In this document: piece by piece, positions 3,965-6,188 of the stretch
How the letters are laid out: each line of letters opens with the position of its first letter
Position numbering within the stretch: position 1 is the stretch's first letter
From: GCA-002841655 sp964446775
Lineage (GTDB): Bacteria; Patescibacteriota; Patescibacteriia; Patescibacteriales; UBA12465
Assembly (NCBI GenBank): GCA_964446775.1
Contig: CAYURA010000040.1
Span: 1 to 6,188, forward strand
Direction: 5' to 3'
Length of the DNA: 6,188 nt
Program-made: the position numbers and the translations under genes
Notes under the pieces: generated by a model
The model's input: only the letters and a program-made list of their open reading frames with translations
Database searches by the model: none
Told to the model about the DNA's origin: nothing

Positions 3965-5335
3965 ATGAATATCCTAATAGTCATTGCCGTATTTATCTTT
4001 ATTGCCCTAGCTATTTTTAAGTTAGAATGGGCCCTTTTTATTACTTTGATTCTGCTTCCCAGCTACTTAATTAGATTCAAAATAGGTCCAATCCCCACTA
4101 CTTTTTTAGAAATAATGATTCTCACCGTATTTATCACCTGGTTTATTAAAAATAAGCCTTGGTTAAGGTTGAAAAAAAATGCTTGGCAGAAGAGAAGTAA
4201 AAAATATCCTTATTATTTAGAAATTTCCGCCATACTCATTATAGCTTGGATAGGCCTAGCCATCGCTGAATTTAACTTCAGCTCACTAGGCATATTTAAA
4301 GCATATTTTCTTGAACCAATAATGCTCTATTTAGTCATAATTAACTATGGTAAAGGATCAGAAAAAAAATTTATTTGGCCCCTGGTTATTTCAGCTCTAT
4401 TGATCTCAATTTTTGCTATTTATCAACAAATAACAGGATCTTTCATTATTAATCCCTTTTGGGCTGCCCTAGAAACTAGGCGAGTAACTTCAGTATTCCC
4501 CTATCCTAATGCTCTTGGCCTATATTTAGCTCCAATATTTTTTCTGACTTTTTCTCTTTTCTATTCCTATCCAAAACACAGTAATTTGTTAGTAGCTAGC
4601 AAAAAAATATTACTTATATTAACCGCTATAGGCTCCATTTTAGCAATATTTTTTGCTCGATCCGAGGGCGCTTTAATTGGCATTCTAGGAGCCGTTTTTA
4701 TTGTTGCTTTTTTAGCTAATAAAAAGAGCCATAAATTAGCTATAGGCCTCTTTGTGCTCATAATAATAGGCTTAATTAGCCACCCTCCAGCTTGGGATTA
4801 TACTAAGAAAAAACTTACGCTAATGGATTTAAGCGGACAAATAAGAAGGCAACAATGGTCAGAAACAATGACCATGTTAAATGATGGACGCTTAATCACT
4901 GGTGCCGGCTTAAATAATTATCAAATAGCTGTGGCTCCATTCCATCAAGATGGAATATTCGTAAAAAATGATGACCCAGAATGGCATCGCCACGTAGTCT
5001 GGAACGAAGAATATCGCAAAAAAATGTGGCAACCAGTAGAAATATACCTTTATCCGCACAATATATTTTTAAACTTTTGGAGTGAGATAGGGCTTTTTGG
5101 CGCTCTTTTATTTACCTGGTTAATTATTCGCTACTTTTATGATTCAATAAAACTACTGAAAATAAATGATAAAAAGAAAAAAAATTTAATCCTCGGACTT
5201 ATTGGTGCAATGTCGGCTTTAGTAATCCATGGTCTAGTCGATGTTCCCTATTTTAAAAATGATTTAGCCATCCTATTCTGGCTCCTTATTGCCCTGATTG
5301 GGATTATTAAGCTTAAACAAAAAGAAAAAATATGA
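3965..5335 (+). CDS. O-antigen ligase-like polytopic membrane protein (Wzy_C family)
   Basis: Probably a membrane glycosyl-transfer enzyme that joins or polymerises lipid-linked glycans on the outer face of the membrane, as WaaL and Wzy do. About 12-13 hydrophobic segments are visible, near residues 2-19, 21-36, 46-61, 86-102, 108-127, 137-155, 184-201, 213-230, 234-251, 258-273, 366-394, 406-424 and 434-450. Family landmarks are RRVTSVFPYPNALG (172-185), ARSEGALIG (231-239), and a large hydrophilic loop of about 90 residues (274-365) ending in YPHNIFLNFWSEIGLFGALL (363-382), the typical PHN-x-E-x-G-x-x-G pattern. HGLVDVPYFKND (422-433) near the C-terminus is also typical. The length of 456 aa is normal. 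Its own promoter lies directly upstream, and its TGA overlaps the next gene's ATG by 4 bases. Whether it acts as ligase, polymerase or protein glycosyltransferase cannot be told from sequence. Confidence 0.85.
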   Translation: MNILIVIAVFIFIALAIFKLEWALFITLILLPSYLIRFKIGPIPTTFLEIMILTVFITWFIKNKPWLRLKKNAWQKRSKKYPYYLEISAILIIAWIGLAIAEFNFSSLGIFKAYFLEPIMLYLVIINYGKGSEKKFIWPLVISALLISIFAIYQQITGSFIINPFWAALETRRVTSVFPYPNALGLYLAPIFFLTFSLFYSYPKHSNLLVASKKILLILTAIGSILAIFFARSEGALIGILGAVFIVAFLANKKSHKLAIGLFVLIIIGLISHPPAWDYTKKKLTLMDLSGQIRRQQWSETMTMLNDGRLITGAGLNNYQIAVAPFHQDGIFVKNDDPEWHRHVVWNEEYRKKMWQPVEIYLYPHNIFLNFWSEIGLFGALLFTWLIIRYFYDSIKLLKINDKKKKNLILGLIGAMSALVIHGLVDVPYFKNDLAILFWLLIALIGIIKLKQKEKI

Positions 5336-6042
5336 TTTACTTAACAAAATATCTAGCTCAAGCTGGGATTGCCAGTCGTCGTCAAGCTGAAGAGTTGATT
5401 AAAAAAAATAAAGTAACAGTTGATGGGGAAAAAGCTTTCCTAGGCATGATGGTTAATGGCGAAGAAGATATTAGAGTGAGCAACCATAGAGTTGATCAAG
5501 TCTTAGCCGCTAGTCAATTGGTTATTGCCCTTCACAAACCACTAGGCTATACCTGCACCAACCGCCAATTTAAGAATGAGGATAACATTTTTTCTCTCCT
5601 GCCTGAGAAATACAAAAATCTCATTATTGCTGGACGATTGGACAAAGAAAGTCGCGGACTTATTCTCCTCACCAATGACGGCAATCTAGCTAATATGATA
5701 ACCCACCCAAAATTTGGCCATGATAAAAAATACTTAGTCCGTTTTAAACGAGAAGATGAATTGCAGCTCAATGAAAAAGATTTATATAAAAGAGCTAAAG
5801 ATGGTATTAAAACAGAAGAAGGTGATATTCTAACTGCTAAGAGCATCCGCCAAGAAGGAAGCCGCTGGGCCATTACTTTAGGCGAAGGTAAGAAGCGACA
5901 TATTCGTCGACTTTTTTCTGGTATGGGATTACAGGTATCTGATTTGCAAAGAGTTAATATTGGCCAACTTGGTTTAGGTGGTCTAGCTATTGGACAATGG
6001 AAAATATTATCGGCCAAAGATATTAAAAAGATTAGCAACTAA
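5332..6042 (+). CDS. RsuA/RluB/E/F-family rRNA pseudouridine synthase
   Basis: Converts a specific uridine in ribosomal RNA to pseudouridine. An S4 RNA-binding domain occupies residues about 1-48 (YLTKYLAQAGIASRRQAEELIKKNKVTVDG at 3-32). The catalytic domain starts at ALHKPLGYTCTN (66-77) and contains the motif GRLDKESRGLILLTNDG (101-117), in which D104 is the expected catalytic aspartate. HDKKYLV (130-136) and the late motif EGKKRHIRRLFSGMGLQVSDLQRV (184-207) are also family hallmarks. At 236 aa it lacks the extra C-terminal tail of some RluB and RluF proteins. The motif wording is closest to RluB/RluF (23S rRNA), but RsuA (16S rRNA) cannot be excluded, so no symbol is given. Its ATG overlaps the upstream TGA (ATGA), indicating translational coupling with the membrane protein. 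The tRNA gene starts 13 bases after its stop. Confidence 0.92.
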   Translation: MIYLTKYLAQAGIASRRQAEELIKKNKVTVDGEKAFLGMMVNGEEDIRVSNHRVDQVLAASQLVIALHKPLGYTCTNRQFKNEDNIFSLLPEKYKNLIIAGRLDKESRGLILLTNDGNLANMITHPKFGHDKKYLVRFKREDELQLNEKDLYKRAKDGIKTEEGDILTAKSIRQEGSRWAITLGEGKKRHIRRLFSGMGLQVSDLQRVNIGQLGLGGLAIGQWKILSAKDIKKISN

Positions 6043-6055
6043 CAAGATCTCTTGA

Positions 6056-6142
6056 GGAGAGGTGACTGAGTGGTTGAAAGTACCGCTCTCGAAAAGCGGC
6101 AAGGGTGAAAGCCCTTCGGGAGTTCGAATCTCCCCCTCTCCG
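6056..6142 (+). tRNA. tRNA-Ser, anticodon CGA
   Basis: All arms of a class II tRNA can be drawn. The acceptor GGAGAGG (6056-6062) pairs with CCTCTCC (6135-6141), with discriminator G at 6142. The D arm has ACT/AGT (6065-6067 with 6079-6081). The anticodon stem CCGCT/AGCGG (6083-6087 with 6095-6099) frames the loop CTCGAAA, giving anticodon CGA at 6090-6092, which reads UCG. The long variable arm AAGGG/CCCTT (6101-6105 with 6112-6116) is diagnostic of serine or leucine. The T stem GGGAG/CTCCC (6118-6122 with 6130-6134) encloses TTCGAAT. CCA is not encoded (CAA follows), so it must be added after transcription. No obvious promoter separates it from the pseudouridine synthase gene, so it may be cut out of that mRNA. 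Confidence 0.96.
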
Positions 6143-6144
6143 CA

Positions 6145-6164
6145 ACATCGTGCTAGCACGATGT
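6145..6164. repeat. Perfect 20-bp palindrome 3' of tRNA-Ser
   Basis: ACATCGTG and CACGATGT flank a CTAG centre, giving an 8-bp hairpin with a four-base loop and no mismatch. It begins 2 bases after the tRNA discriminator. It could be a 3' trailer hairpin or terminator of the tRNA transcript, although no T-run follows immediately (ACTTAAAAACGGGGCTTTTT comes next). A protein-binding or recombination site is the other possibility. The window ends too soon to decide. Confidence 0.6.
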
Positions 6165-6188
6165 ACTTAAAAACGGGGCTTTTTGAAG

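Noticed and set aside
4567..4761. Minus-strand open frame of 64 codons
   Set aside because: Antisense to the membrane-protein gene, with no recognisable motifs or start signals.
3965..5340. Recoding of TGA as glycine (as in Gracilibacteria and Absconditabacteria)
   Set aside because: No internal in-frame TGA occurs in any gene, glycines use GGN, and the only terminal TGA forms a normal ATGA overlap with the next gene.
5547..6038. Minus-strand open frame of 163 codons
   Set aside because: Entirely antisense to the pseudouridine synthase, whose S4 and GRLD motifs establish the real frame.
1..6188. CRISPR array, insertion sequence, toxin-antitoxin pair or phage genes
   Set aside because: No regularly spaced repeats, terminal inverted repeats with transposase, or genes of such families are present; all coding space is housekeeping or envelope-related.

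Overview
The window looks like a piece of an AT-rich, compact bacterial chromosome, most plausibly from the Candidate Phyla Radiation (Patescibacteria, Parcubacteria-like). This placement is an inference from four things: the order rpsF-ssb-rpsR followed directly by efp, with no rplI (bL9) where many bacteria carry it; an EF-P with an MGRGG tip loop; a bS6 with a long Lys/Glu-rich tail; and start codons with almost no recognisable Shine-Dalgarno sequence. Absence of in-frame TGA and an ATGA stop/start overlap agree with the standard bacterial code.

Layout. On the minus strand, from right to left, a divergent promoter at about 1796-1826 drives a Trm11/TrmG10-like (UPF0020) RNA methyltransferase (611-1789). 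Nine bases later comes an unrecognised basic, partly disordered protein of 183 aa (50-601), and a strong hairpin terminator (30-51) overlaps its stop codon. The divergent intergenic region (1790-2037) holds a TATAAT box, three consecutive potential RNA hairpins ending in a U-tract, an imperfect palindrome and a second promoter next to the rpsF start. On the plus strand follow rpsF (bS6), ssb, rpsR (bS18) and efp (EF-P), closed by a rho-independent terminator at 3889-3917. A good promoter only 7 bases from its ATG then drives an O-antigen-ligase-like (Wzy_C) polytopic membrane protein. This overlaps by 4 bases an RsuA/RluB/E/F-type rRNA pseudouridine synthase, followed 13 bases later by tRNA-Ser(CGA). 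A perfect 20-bp palindrome lies 3' of the tRNA.

How the genes work together. Most of the window serves translation: two interacting small-subunit proteins (bS6 and bS18 bind each other and 16S rRNA), the polyproline-stall factor EF-P, an rRNA pseudouridine synthase, a probable tRNA guanine methyltransferase and a serine tRNA. SSB is the usual replication/repair passenger of the rpsF-rpsR operon. The ligase-like membrane protein is the one cell-envelope gene.

There is no mobile element, CRISPR array or defence system here. The coding content is ordinary; the most interesting material is non-coding: a candidate structured leader or small RNA upstream of rpsF, and a pattern of -10 boxes placed 5-7 bases before start codons, suggesting leaderless transcription.
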